Source: Chaetoceros tenuissimus
Taxonomy: Eukaryota; Bacillariophyta; Thalassiosirophyceae; Chaetocerotales; Chaetocerotaceae
Direction of reading: 5' to 3'
NCBI GenBank assembly: GCA_021927905.1
Contig: BLLK01000077.1
Span: forward strand, 62,001-126,000
DNA length: 64,000 nucleotides
Shown: piece by piece, positions 41,342 to 50,490 of the stretch
Layout of the letters: each line of letters begins with the position of its first letter
How positions within the stretch are numbered: position 1 is the stretch's first letter
Position numbers and translations under genes: made by a program
Notes under the pieces: model-generated
Told to the model about the DNA's origin: nothing
The model's database searches: none
The model's input: only the letters and a program-made list of their open reading frames with translations

Positions 41342-42164
41342 ATGAATCTCAAACTCTCAACTCTCGTATTTGCAGGCCTATCGACATCCGCTTCAGCATT
41401 TGTACCAGTGACAACGAATAGCAGACACGTAACCAAGATTGCAGTTACCAAAGAAGAACAGCGAGCTATTGATAAAGCACTTGAAGCCAGCGAATCCTTT
41501 GGCTTTGATAGTGTTCAAGCAAGACAAGCTTGGGATGCTGTGGAAGAACTCAATACCAAAACAAACTTGTAAGTACCTCATTGTAAGGCTAATGAAAACA
41601 TCAATCTTCTTTGTGACTGCAAAACTCTAACATATAATATTTTCTTTTACTTATAGAAAAAAAGAACTCAACAAGGGACTCAAGACCGCAGACGAATTCA
41701 AAGTCTATTCACGCCATATTACTTCACTTCATCATTTACTACAATCAGCGAAAACTACCCTGAACCAAATTGAAAGCCTAACGAACCTCCTTCAAGATGA
41801 AATTGGAGCGTCCAATATTCATATTTCCGAAGAACTAGCTGCAAAACTTGCCGAAGCTCGAGCAGCGGATGAAATCTACGGTGTCACTTCTTCTGAAGCA
41901 CAAGATGCCTGGGATGAAGTTGACCTCGTGTCGAAAAAGGATAATGTGCATCCACTCAGTTTGAGCTTCTTTACTCATAGCACTGATAGATACAAAGAGT
42001 CTGCTTTGAATGCTCATCATGAGTACAATGCTGTAGTAGATCATAAATCTATTCAAGATGGTATGGAGGCGGTGGGTAAATTGAAACACTTGACGAAGCA
42101 AGTTGAAATTGAATACCATAGTTTGCATGGAGCAAAGGAAGATGAGAGTCATTTGAAGCCGTAG
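41342..42164 (+). CDS. Plastid CP12-like protein with two AWD-V motifs
   Basis: Exons 41342-41568 and 41657-42164 with an 88-nt intron (GTAAGT...TTATAG), 244 aa. The start MNLKLSTLVFAGLSTSASAF is a signal peptide with a near-perfect ASAFAP site (Phe20). Residues 63-70 are AWDAVEEL, the core signature of CP12, the disordered linker of GAPDH and phosphoribulokinase. A second related unit, AWDEVDLV, occupies 160-167, each preceded by a Glu/Ala-rich helix. Between and after them are long helices. There is no cysteine anywhere, so redox disulphides of plant-type CP12 cannot form. A Calvin-cycle regulatory role is inferred. Confidence 0.75.
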
Positions 42165-42254
42165 ACAACAGAAGAGGAAATCGCTGCAAGCTGAAATAGC
42201 AATTATTTATTTATTGCATAATATAATGATGAATATAAATATAAAAAGAATGAA

Positions 42255-43796
42255 CTACTCTGTGCTAAAGTCATCATCTTCTTCACATGGTAAGTATGCT
42301 TGAAAAGAGATTATACAGCTTTCAGGAACATCTAACGTTGACAAAAGTTCAGTATCAGTTCTTTCAATGGCAAATTTCAAAATTCTATCAGCACGTTCTT
42401 CATCATTGCTAGGTCCATCATACCGTTTCTCATCTATTACATAACTCAATCTTTGTAAAAAAGCTTCATTGCCAACTTCAATCGGAGAATAATAAATTTC
42501 GTGAACAAAATCTCTTTGCACAAAAACATCCAACTGCTTTAGATTCGAACATGATACACGTGTAAAGTTTACTTTCATATCACTTCGAAATAAGCTAGCA
42601 TCAATCCATTCCAATGAGTTTGATTCAATCATTAGACGAATTGGATCTGGATCTTCTGTATAGCCATCTCTCAAATCCAATGTTCTCAAGTCCGGTAGCA
42701 TTTTAATCAAATTATGGACAAAGAGACTTTGTTGCCTATGGTTTTCCTCTTGATCCGATTTAAAGTCTTGCAATTCAAACGTCAACGTTTCTAAAGACTT
42801 TGATGCAAAAGAATCAAGAAATGATTGTCCGAATTTTAACGCAGAAACTCGCAATTTTTTCAAGTTGGGACAAATGATCTGATCGATTTTACATTTGTTA
42901 GCAGTAATAGACAATTTCGTGATTGATTTCGATTTGATCCCAAATCCACCTTCCAAATAATCGGTGATGTAGACATCTAAGTTATTAATGTTTGATAAGC
43001 TTTCGATAGCATTAGTAACATCTGCTAGAAACCTTGGAACTATCTTGCAAGGAGAAAAGAATAAATGTCGGAGATCCTTACATGAGGTTATAATATCTAC
43101 CACAAGCGCAGCAGAATTTTCATTGTCACAAAAGTCAAGAACAAGATTTAAATGCTGGATGGGTAAATTATTCCCCAAGTTGCGGATACCACGGAGCATG
43201 AGTTCTGCCAGAGTCATGGTGAGGGATGTATCCATATCCATAATTACGTCTTCATCATCTCCAACGATTTCATCTGTATGTATAATTTCAGCCTCATTGA
43301 TAAGTTTAAGTTCTTGATCAAAAATATATTTAGGAATACTAACTTCAGATGCTTTTGCAATAGTATCAGCATCTGAATCTTTTTTTGTTCGATATTTAAA
43401 ACTTCTTACATCCAAAAACTGTAGCTGGGAAAGGTCACACTTTTCAAGTATGTAAAGAAACAAGCTTATTCTCATTTTCTTTTCATTTCTTACTGCAAGA
43501 GAAGACATCTTCATCTTTGCACGGCATATACATGCAATCATACTGTAATTGTCTTGCCATTGATCCCATACATTAATAGGGGCCGTTTGACAGAATACAT
43601 CACAGTATCTGCGTAGCCTTTTGCTAACCGAACTAAATGATTTGTAGAGGAACGCAACTTCTTTTATATCGATTGATCCATCTTGTTTGTATGCTGTAGT
43701 AAAATATGTCAGGATTTGTGCAAAGATATCATCTGGCAAGCTCTCAAACATGGAAAGTCCTTGCTGTGGTCTCTGTACTGAGTCGGTAGGCTTCAT
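42255..43796 (-). CDS. F-box-like protein with leucine-rich-type C-terminus
   Basis: 513 aa, ATG at 43796. Residues 15-65 (MFESLPDDIFAQILTYFTTA, then FSSVSKRLRRYC) look like an F-box: a Leu-Pro-x-Asp start, hydrophobic helix and basic helix. The rest has irregular leucine-rich units, for instance LNLVLDFCDN, KDLRHLFFSPCKI, KLRVSALKFGQSF, TLTFELQDF and DLRTLDLRDGYTED. Such proteins are usually substrate receptors of SCF ubiquitin ligases. No strict LRR consensus is present, so the C-terminal fold is inferred. It converges on the CP12-like gene with 90 nt between stops. Confidence 0.65.
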   Translation of the reverse strand: MKPTDSVQRPQQGLSMFESLPDDIFAQILTYFTTAYKQDGSIDIKEVAFLYKSFSSVSKRLRRYCDVFCQTAPINVWDQWQDNYSMIACICRAKMKMSSLAVRNEKKMRISLFLYILEKCDLSQLQFLDVRSFKYRTKKDSDADTIAKASEVSIPKYIFDQELKLINEAEIIHTDEIVGDDEDVIMDMDTSLTMTLAELMLRGIRNLGNNLPIQHLNLVLDFCDNENSAALVVDIITSCKDLRHLFFSPCKIVPRFLADVTNAIESLSNINNLDVYITDYLEGGFGIKSKSITKLSITANKCKIDQIICPNLKKLRVSALKFGQSFLDSFASKSLETLTFELQDFKSDQEENHRQQSLFVHNLIKMLPDLRTLDLRDGYTEDPDPIRLMIESNSLEWIDASLFRSDMKVNFTRVSCSNLKQLDVFVQRDFVHEIYYSPIEVGNEAFLQRLSYVIDEKRYDGPSNDEERADRILKFAIERTDTELLSTLDVPESCIISFQAYLPCEEDDDFSTE

Positions 43797-44165
43797 ATGT
43801 ATCTTTCTTTGCCTAGGTATGGGTTATTGAGTTCAAGCTATTAGCAGAATTGTAGTGTTTGTATCGGATTAGCAATCTATCTTTTATTGATTCATTCAAT
43901 AGAAGATCTTCTTTGTGATCCAAGGAAATAGGCGATTCTTAAGAAAAACGCCATCATCGACAGGTCAAAAAATTTAAAAGTTGACACTACTAAATTCTTG
44001 TCAAAGCACGACTTGGACTTCTTTTGCGGGGAACGATTAGAAAGCACTTCTCCCATCGCTTCTTTACTTCCTCAGTATGCAAGAAAGTACAGTAGAACAG
44101 CTAGAAATTCAATTCAATAATAAGAAGTCTAATCTTTAGGAACAAATACATCCTAATGAACAAAC
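43797..44165. promoter_or_regulatory. Divergent promoter region, F-box-like / TPR genes
   Basis: About 370 nt between two diverging starts, AT-rich. I see no distinctive motif. Confidence 0.35.
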
Positions 44166-46481
44166 ATGACAGAGGTACAAGTTGTATTTCCTGAAAACCA
44201 GGGACTCTTGCGACCTCCTAGTAGTTCTATCGAGAGAAGAAATCTTAGAAGCTGCGATTCAGCACGAGAAGTAAATTCTCTACATGACTGGCTGATTGAA
44301 CAATCAAAAGTAATCAAAGAAACGAGTACCTCACAACGAACTGATGATACAGAAGAATGGACTCATCATACCTCCAGAGAAGAAAGTAATGCATCGGTTG
44401 AAAGTCGCAACTCTTTGATTCTTGCCGAGAATTGTCACGATGAAGGAATGAAATTTGAAGAGAAGGGAGAACTAGAAAGAGCGGTCAAATATCACAGTAA
44501 AGCTGTAGATATTAAACGAGATGTGCTTGGCAATGAGCATTATTCAACTGGGATCTCTTTAGCACGTCTTGCTGCTGTACATGTCAAGATGGAGAAGGAA
44601 GTAGAAGCATTAGTTCTCTACGGTGAAGCTTTGTCAGTTGTGCTCGAGGCTCCCATCGATGATGAGCTTAGTACCACGGAAATGTTTGATGAAGAAGTCG
44701 GACATGTCAATCACGCATCCATGGTCAAATCTCACTTGAATGTATCCCGAAATTATAAGCATGGCGTTGTAGCCTCAATGCAGGCTCATATTGGAGCCAT
44801 ATATTTCAGACAAGGAAGACTTGACGAGGCATTGAAGCGCTACGAAAAGTCTCTCGCATGTCTTAAAGTGCAAATGGTCAATACTTCCAAGATGCCATTC
44901 GTTGGTGAAATGTATCCTTTTTTGAAATTGGACATGGCAACTCTTCATAGCATTATTGGAAAAATTGTACATGAAACTCATGGAAAGGAAACCGACCATA
45001 AATGCAAAAGCTTACATCATCTATACGAGGCTATGGAAATACGAGAAGAGTTTCTAGGGACTGCACATCTAGACACTCTCGCTACTTATAACAGTGTAGG
45101 TGCTGTATACTATCATCACCACGAATATGATAAAGCAATGAGGTACTTTAAGCGATGTATTGTGAAACAAATCGGATTTGGCACTACTCAAGCCACTTCT
45201 ATGCAATTGCCTAGTCAAGCAAGTTTGGAAGAGCAAGAAAAGTATTCTTATATTCTCAGTAAAACTTTGAGCAACATTGGATCTGTTTATTATAAAACGG
45301 AATCCTATGCAAAAGCAATGGAATACTATGATGCATCCTTACGACTCCTCACCTTGGAAAGAGACGATGACGTTGCAAAGTTTTCAGAGAAGCAACTCCT
45401 AAAGGCTGTCAATTACAGCAACATTGCATTTGTTTATACAAAGTTGAATGATAGTGATAAGACGATTTTCTACCATAACCAAGCAGCAATCATTCGTGAA
45501 TCTGTTCTAGGCGATCACATTGATACTGCTCTTTCATACGATGATGTTGGCAATATTTGTTTCCAGATTAGTGCTTATCCCAAAGCATTTGAAGCTTACT
45601 TCTCATCCCTAGCCATACGAAAGAAGATACTCGATGACGACAGTCCTGATATTGCATACTCCTACGGACGAGTAGCGAGGTCTGCGCTTGTTCTTGGAAA
45701 GTTAGATTTGGTCATCAATAATTTCAATAGTGCTATCGAAATTGAAGAGAGGATACTTTCCAAGTATCACTATCAACTCATACTTAGTTATAATAACCTC
45801 GGTACAGCCTACTATGACAACAATGAATTCGAAAAGGCTTTAAAGTGTTGGGGAAAGGTATTGGCTGGAAAGCTCAAGAGGTTTGGAGTTCATCATCCAC
45901 AGTTGTATTCCGTTTACTCAAATATTGGGGCTGCATATCTACGCAAAGGAGGTGAAGAGGATGCAGCCCCTTGGTTCAAAAAGGCATGTGTAGTTGATAG
46001 AGAACGTTTCATAAGGGAGCATAATATACAAGGAAGTCGTGCTGCTAATCCTAGACCTGAACAAACTCAAGTGATTCTAGTTCACAAAGACAGCACTGAC
46101 TATGATGCAAGAGCTTATGATCTCTTTGGAGGTGAAGCTCTACAAGAAACCTATGGAACCAAGCACGACCTAGAAGAAGATGCTGACGATGAGGACATTG
46201 GTGAGGACGGAGAGAATGTTCAACAAGATAATTCGGAAAGAGTACCTCTGCAAACAATACCACTTGACAATAACCCACAAGGAATTGAAAACGTTCAAGA
46301 CAATTATTCCTTCAAACCTTATAAACCTGTAAGGCGACATAGCATGGAATTTACTCCTCGACGAGCGTCAATGGATCAAGGTACAAATATGAGCAAATGG
46401 TACAAATCAGCTCAAGAAGAGGCACCGGAAAAACCCAAAGGGGGGTTCTTCTCTTCCATGTTCTCTCGCTTCCTTTCTTGA
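44166..46481 (+). CDS. Kinesin-light-chain-like TPR protein
   Basis: 771 aa, ATG at 44166. After a polar N-terminus of about 80 residues, TPR units of the 42-residue kinesin-light-chain type run to about residue 610: GELERAVKYHSKAVDIKRDV, RLDEALKRYEKSLACL, HEYDKAMRYFKRCIV, ESYAKAMEYYDASLRL, AYPKAFEAYFSSLAIRKKIL, DLVINNFNSAIEIEERIL and EFEKALKCWGKVLAGKLKRF. The C-terminus is an acidic stretch, then a basic Ser/Pro segment (RRHSMEFTPRRASMD) with likely basophilic-kinase sites, and ends KGGFFSSMFSRFLS. A cargo-adaptor or scaffold role is inferred from the repeat type. Confidence 0.85.
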   Translation: MTEVQVVFPENQGLLRPPSSSIERRNLRSCDSAREVNSLHDWLIEQSKVIKETSTSQRTDDTEEWTHHTSREESNASVESRNSLILAENCHDEGMKFEEKGELERAVKYHSKAVDIKRDVLGNEHYSTGISLARLAAVHVKMEKEVEALVLYGEALSVVLEAPIDDELSTTEMFDEEVGHVNHASMVKSHLNVSRNYKHGVVASMQAHIGAIYFRQGRLDEALKRYEKSLACLKVQMVNTSKMPFVGEMYPFLKLDMATLHSIIGKIVHETHGKETDHKCKSLHHLYEAMEIREEFLGTAHLDTLATYNSVGAVYYHHHEYDKAMRYFKRCIVKQIGFGTTQATSMQLPSQASLEEQEKYSYILSKTLSNIGSVYYKTESYAKAMEYYDASLRLLTLERDDDVAKFSEKQLLKAVNYSNIAFVYTKLNDSDKTIFYHNQAAIIRESVLGDHIDTALSYDDVGNICFQISAYPKAFEAYFSSLAIRKKILDDDSPDIAYSYGRVARSALVLGKLDLVINNFNSAIEIEERILSKYHYQLILSYNNLGTAYYDNNEFEKALKCWGKVLAGKLKRFGVHHPQLYSVYSNIGAAYLRKGGEEDAAPWFKKACVVDRERFIREHNIQGSRAANPRPEQTQVILVHKDSTDYDARAYDLFGGEALQETYGTKHDLEEDADDEDIGEDGENVQQDNSERVPLQTIPLDNNPQGIENVQDNYSFKPYKPVRRHSMEFTPRRASMDQGTNMSKWYKSAQEEAPEKPKGGFFSSMFSRFLS

Positions 46482-46700
46482 AAGAATCCAAATTTCCATC
46501 CATAAACTTTTGAAGTTTTTTTTACGTTTCCAGTTATCTTTCTTCATTTTATATGAAAGAAATAATATGTATACTCGTTACTACAAGCAAGTTTCCAGTT
46601 ACTCAATTCAATTCTATAATTCTATATATGTTTATTAACCTAAAAGAGATTACTTGTTACGCTATGCTACATTCTTTTGACTCTTTTTCTATAACCTTTC

Positions 46701-48470
46701 TTAGGATTCTTTTCCCGCATTGGAAGTATGCTCTGTGGTTTGTGCATCAGGTTCTTCTTGCGAAATTTTCTCTGAAGAAGAAATATCCTTTCTATCCTCA
46801 CTATTGAATACAAATACTTGCAGATTTGACACTTTTGCAGTTTCATTACTGTCTACTCCCTTGCTGCTGAATAATCCACTATCAAATCCACTACTCCCTA
46901 CACTTTGGCTTACATTTTCGCTACTATTTTCATTGCTGCGGTCACCTTCCTCTAAAATATGCAAAGAAGTAGATCTTCTCCGCGGACTGTTTGGGTCAAA
47001 AGCTTCCAGCAAAGAAGTATCAGGGTCAAGGTCATTACCGCTTCGTAATTTTTGAAGAGAACCTTTGCTACTGTCTAAACTGACTCCACTTTCGATTCTA
47101 TTCAAACCGCCGCTAGAGCGACTTTGTAGAGATAGCCCTTTACTGACATCCTCAAGCTGACTTTCACTAATGCTTGAAAAGTTAGCATCTTTTCCATCTA
47201 TTTGTATTTCGGAAGCGTGGACATTTCTACTTCCGCTGTTTGCACTAAAAGGGCGCCTGGTTTCATTATCAATGCCATGAAGATAATTCCATCTCTCCTT
47301 CGTGTTGAACCGCACATCATTCGTCTCAATACTTTCCGAACGACCATTCATTCCGACATTGGACGCAAGATTTCTATTTCGTTCGTCAGTGTTGGATTTA
47401 CTTGGCATCTGTACCAGTTTCCCTCCTCTCCGCAACCTATTGATATTTTTGTCACTACCCTGTTCCTGCTGTAAATTAACTTCTTGATTTTTGATGACGG
47501 ATTTAATCAATAAAGCAAAATGCCAATACCACCGTTTCTGCTTGTATGCTTGTCGTATATTATGAAATTTGGTACTAAAGTAAACAAGTGAATTAAAGAA
47601 TCCCTGCAGTGGAATAAAGGTTCCTGACAGAACCACAAGCCAAACTGGCACTTGACCCCCCGACACTTGAATCAACCGTGCAATGGTCGGAAACAGCCAT
47701 GTACACAAGAAAGCAATGGCATACAATTGATTTTGCTTTGCCAAATTTTTGTAATGCAAAGTTTGTTCTTGATTGGACTGCATAGAATTTCTATAGGTGG
47801 AAGCCCGTAATTCAAGATTTTTGACAAAGTAATAAACTTGAAACATGTTGAAGAATGCAAAGCTCATACTTATCCACAGTGGCCCAAAGAAGAATACCCA
47901 TTGAAAGATGCGTGCAAGTTTGGCACTGTCGGGAGTATCCCTTGAATTTTCTATCGGTGATATCCAGCAATCCCAATCAGCGTTTCCAATCAGTCCCATA
48001 GAAACTGCAATGATGGCAGTAATTAATCCGAAAAGAATAGGAAAGAGATGAAAATATTTTTCAATGGATCTGAATCTAACATCTCTCCATAGATATTTGA
48101 GAGCTAGTAAATAATACAAAGAAAGAGAGGCATTGTAAAGTACCGATGCAATGGATACCTGTACCAAGAATCCCTGCGCATCACAACTAGCTCTATTTCC
48201 AAATGCAAATGGGAAGCCTTGCGATCTTTTCATAGTTTGAGGCACGAAAAAGTTTGTAAAGAACCATACTGTGGAGACCATGAGGTCAAAGCCAGACATA
48301 CCAGCAACGATTCGTTGTTGCATCTGTCTTCTATTTTTATCATTTCGTATAACTTGCGATATGATGAGCATCGATCCGAACATGGATAAGGCAGCAGGAA
48401 ATTTCGGTAATATCGATAAAAGATATCCCGCCACTGTGGCTGTACTCTCTTCAGTAGTAGAGCTGCTCAT
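46701..48470 (-). CDS. Seven-transmembrane GPCR-like protein, divergent member E
   Basis: 589 aa, ATG at 48470. Seven hydrophobic segments fill the first 320 residues, with the same topology as the receptors at 7-17 kb but a different TM2. Shared points are Cys before TM3 (RASCDAQGFLVQ), Trp/Cys in extracellular loop 2 (DWDCWISP) and the segment after TM6 (FIPLQGFFNSLVYFSTKFHNI), which parallels PLQGFLNLLIFMYHKVY of the cluster. The 270-residue tail is rich in Ser, Asn and Asp and lacks the tail motif of B-D. It is similar to cAMP-receptor-like protist GPCRs; ligand unknown. Confidence 0.78.
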   Translation of the reverse strand: MSSSTTEESTATVAGYLLSILPKFPAALSMFGSMLIISQVIRNDKNRRQMQQRIVAGMSGFDLMVSTVWFFTNFFVPQTMKRSQGFPFAFGNRASCDAQGFLVQVSIASVLYNASLSLYYLLALKYLWRDVRFRSIEKYFHLFPILFGLITAIIAVSMGLIGNADWDCWISPIENSRDTPDSAKLARIFQWVFFFGPLWISMSFAFFNMFQVYYFVKNLELRASTYRNSMQSNQEQTLHYKNLAKQNQLYAIAFLCTWLFPTIARLIQVSGGQVPVWLVVLSGTFIPLQGFFNSLVYFSTKFHNIRQAYKQKRWYWHFALLIKSVIKNQEVNLQQEQGSDKNINRLRRGGKLVQMPSKSNTDERNRNLASNVGMNGRSESIETNDVRFNTKERWNYLHGIDNETRRPFSANSGSRNVHASEIQIDGKDANFSSISESQLEDVSKGLSLQSRSSGGLNRIESGVSLDSSKGSLQKLRSGNDLDPDTSLLEAFDPNSPRRRSTSLHILEEGDRSNENSSENVSQSVGSSGFDSGLFSSKGVDSNETAKVSNLQVFVFNSEDRKDISSSEKISQEEPDAQTTEHTSNAGKES

Positions 48471-49646
48471 GACGATGTTTCTTGTGGCTGAGAAGCGATT
48501 AGCTACTAGCTTTAGTAAATATATAAATATATATGTCTAAAGATGCGACTATGAAACAACGATGAAGGGTCAGTAGGGCCTTTTCTCAATGGCTGCTCTA
48601 ACTACTGTAATTGCAACTAGTAGAGCTTGCTTGGTTTTCGAGACTCAAACGTGAATGTAGAACCAGGTGAACAACTACAACAGCAACTAGGTATCGTGAG
48701 ATTTTCCTACAATCTCAAATCTCAGGCTAGGTTCGATTCAAGCTTCTCTTGGCTCCCTAAATAAAAGGATTATCCAACTGCAGACGTTGTATATGTAGCT
48801 TGTTGGATGTTCCTATTGCTTTTGTCCCTTTGCCGGAGTATTCAAATGTTCAACACGAAGCAAATGGCAAATTCTTCCAGTTCGTTCAATGAAAGTAAGA
48901 AGTAACATAAGTAGTCATGCTGCCGGTACAATCATGTGTCTCCCGGCGAAGACCAGCAAACAGCAGGAAATCTGAATCATCAGTTCCGGCATCCAGTTTT
49001 ATCATGAAGCATTTTCATTGGTCTAGACAGTATCACCACCAAACAACACCTTTGAACTTCAAGGAAGATTGACATAAGTTTGTATGACGTCAGAGACCAG
49101 ATCATCTTGAGAAGATGTTTTCAATCGTTTCAAATAAATGTACAAGCAGAAAATAGGATGTTTGTGTTGGTTCCTTTCCCATCTTCCTTTCATGGAGAAT
49201 TTTTGCAAGTATTTCTTATTTAAAGTAGATCGAAGTAGCTTAGTTCACTTGCTTTCAATAAAGAATAGGGGCACTATCATTGAAGATTCAAGCAACGAGA
49301 TTCAATCTACCTATTCAAGAATATTTGACAAACTGGTTTCTTTTGTTTGAAAACAAAATCTTCATTCTCGATTTCTTTTTCACAGAAAGTACGTCAGAAT
49401 TATCCCATCTACAAAATGACGTTCTTCGGTAATGTACGTACAAACATGTCGCAAGAAAAGTCAAATCGAAATCATTACTCTTACTTTACTTTCCCTTTGT
49501 ATCTCTTTCGATACACATACGTTGAACAAGTAATCTCCCCATCCGACATGTACAAGATGGGTTGTGCCGACCTTTCTTTCCTTTGCCTTCGTTTTGTGCA
49601 AGCAACACCTGTAATAGCAACACAAACCAAATAGTAATTTTTCATC
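48471..49646. other. Intergenic region with a perfect CRE
   Basis: Nearly 1.2 kb between two diverging genes. It has TGACGTCA at 49085-49092 and ATGTACGTACA near 49433-49443. Two plus-strand frames (49138-49350, 49347-49634) have no protein-like features and are not supported as genes. Confidence 0.4.
49085..49092. promoter_or_regulatory. Perfect CRE palindrome TGACGTCA
   Basis: Exact bZIP/CRE consensus, about 560 nt upstream of the small plastid-protein gene and about 615 nt upstream of receptor E on the other strand. The regulated gene is undetermined. Confidence 0.35.
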
Positions 49647-50229
49647 ATGTTCAAGTCTGTTGTACTCGCTGCTCTTGTTGCTTCCGCTGCTGCTTTCGCT
49701 CCAGCAAGGTACGCTTATGAATTTTGGTCGAAAGAGTCTTTGTCGTTTGTTTAGAGATGCGCTACTTGTGTTTTAGAAGGAAAGGGCTGAGGAATGGAAA
49801 CACAAGTACGTGTTTTCCGTTTGTAGGGTCAACGCATTGAGTTAGGATCAGTCATGAATGATTCAATGAATGAAGTGAAAGTAGTGCAATGGATGCATTC
49901 ATAAGTGCTTTACTTTTTATTACATGAAATCTTGGACTCACTTTGTTTTCTCTCTCTTTTTACTTTCTGTTTGTGTCAATAACGGTTATTTCGATGCGAC
50001 TCTAAATACACATCATACACACATACACTATCTATCTTGCACTCTATAATACAGTTCTGTTGTTCGCACCTCTGCTCTTGCTGCAGAATGGGAGCCATCT
50101 GATGGATCCAAGTGGGTAGAGAAGGACTTCGAGACTGAAATGACCAAGCTCGAGAAGGAGGCTGAGGAGCGTCTTGATGCAAAGATCAAGGAGCTTGAGG
50201 CAAACATTGAGTCTGTTGGAAAGCCATAA
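49647..50229 (+). CDS. Small plastid-targeted coiled-coil protein
   Basis: Exons 49647-49708 and 50055-50229, with a 346-nt GT-AG intron (GTACGC...ATACAG), encode 78 aa. The start MFKSVVLAALVASAAAFAPA is a textbook diatom bipartite plastid presequence with an AAAFAP site (Phe17). The mature part opens with SVVRTSALAAEWEPSDGSKW and continues as a single charged amphipathic helix rich in Glu and Lys, ending ESVGKP. Codon usage is strongly biased to GCT, CTT, GAG and AAG, unlike its neighbours, suggesting high expression. I do not recognise the family. Confidence 0.75.
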
Positions 50230-50490
50230 ATATTTTGTATACAAATTTAATTTACTTTAGGCAATGGAACAATGAATGCTAGTGTTGGGAAACCACAGTA
50301 ATTGGTTTAGAAGAAAGAAATAGAGTTACTAGAAGAAACTTGAAGTTTTGAACATCGAGGTCTATTTGCACTACTGAATAATATTTATAGAATAACGTAA
50401 TGCATCTAGTCTTTTTTCAGTGAATATTTTTATAAGTGACTAGTTACTATCATTTTAATAATCTATGATTCGTTGCTTTTGTACAAGTAC

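Noticed and set aside
49138-49634. Two plus-strand reading frames upstream of the small plastid-protein gene
   Set aside because: Composition is that of translated AT-rich intergenic DNA; no motif, and they overlap in different frames.
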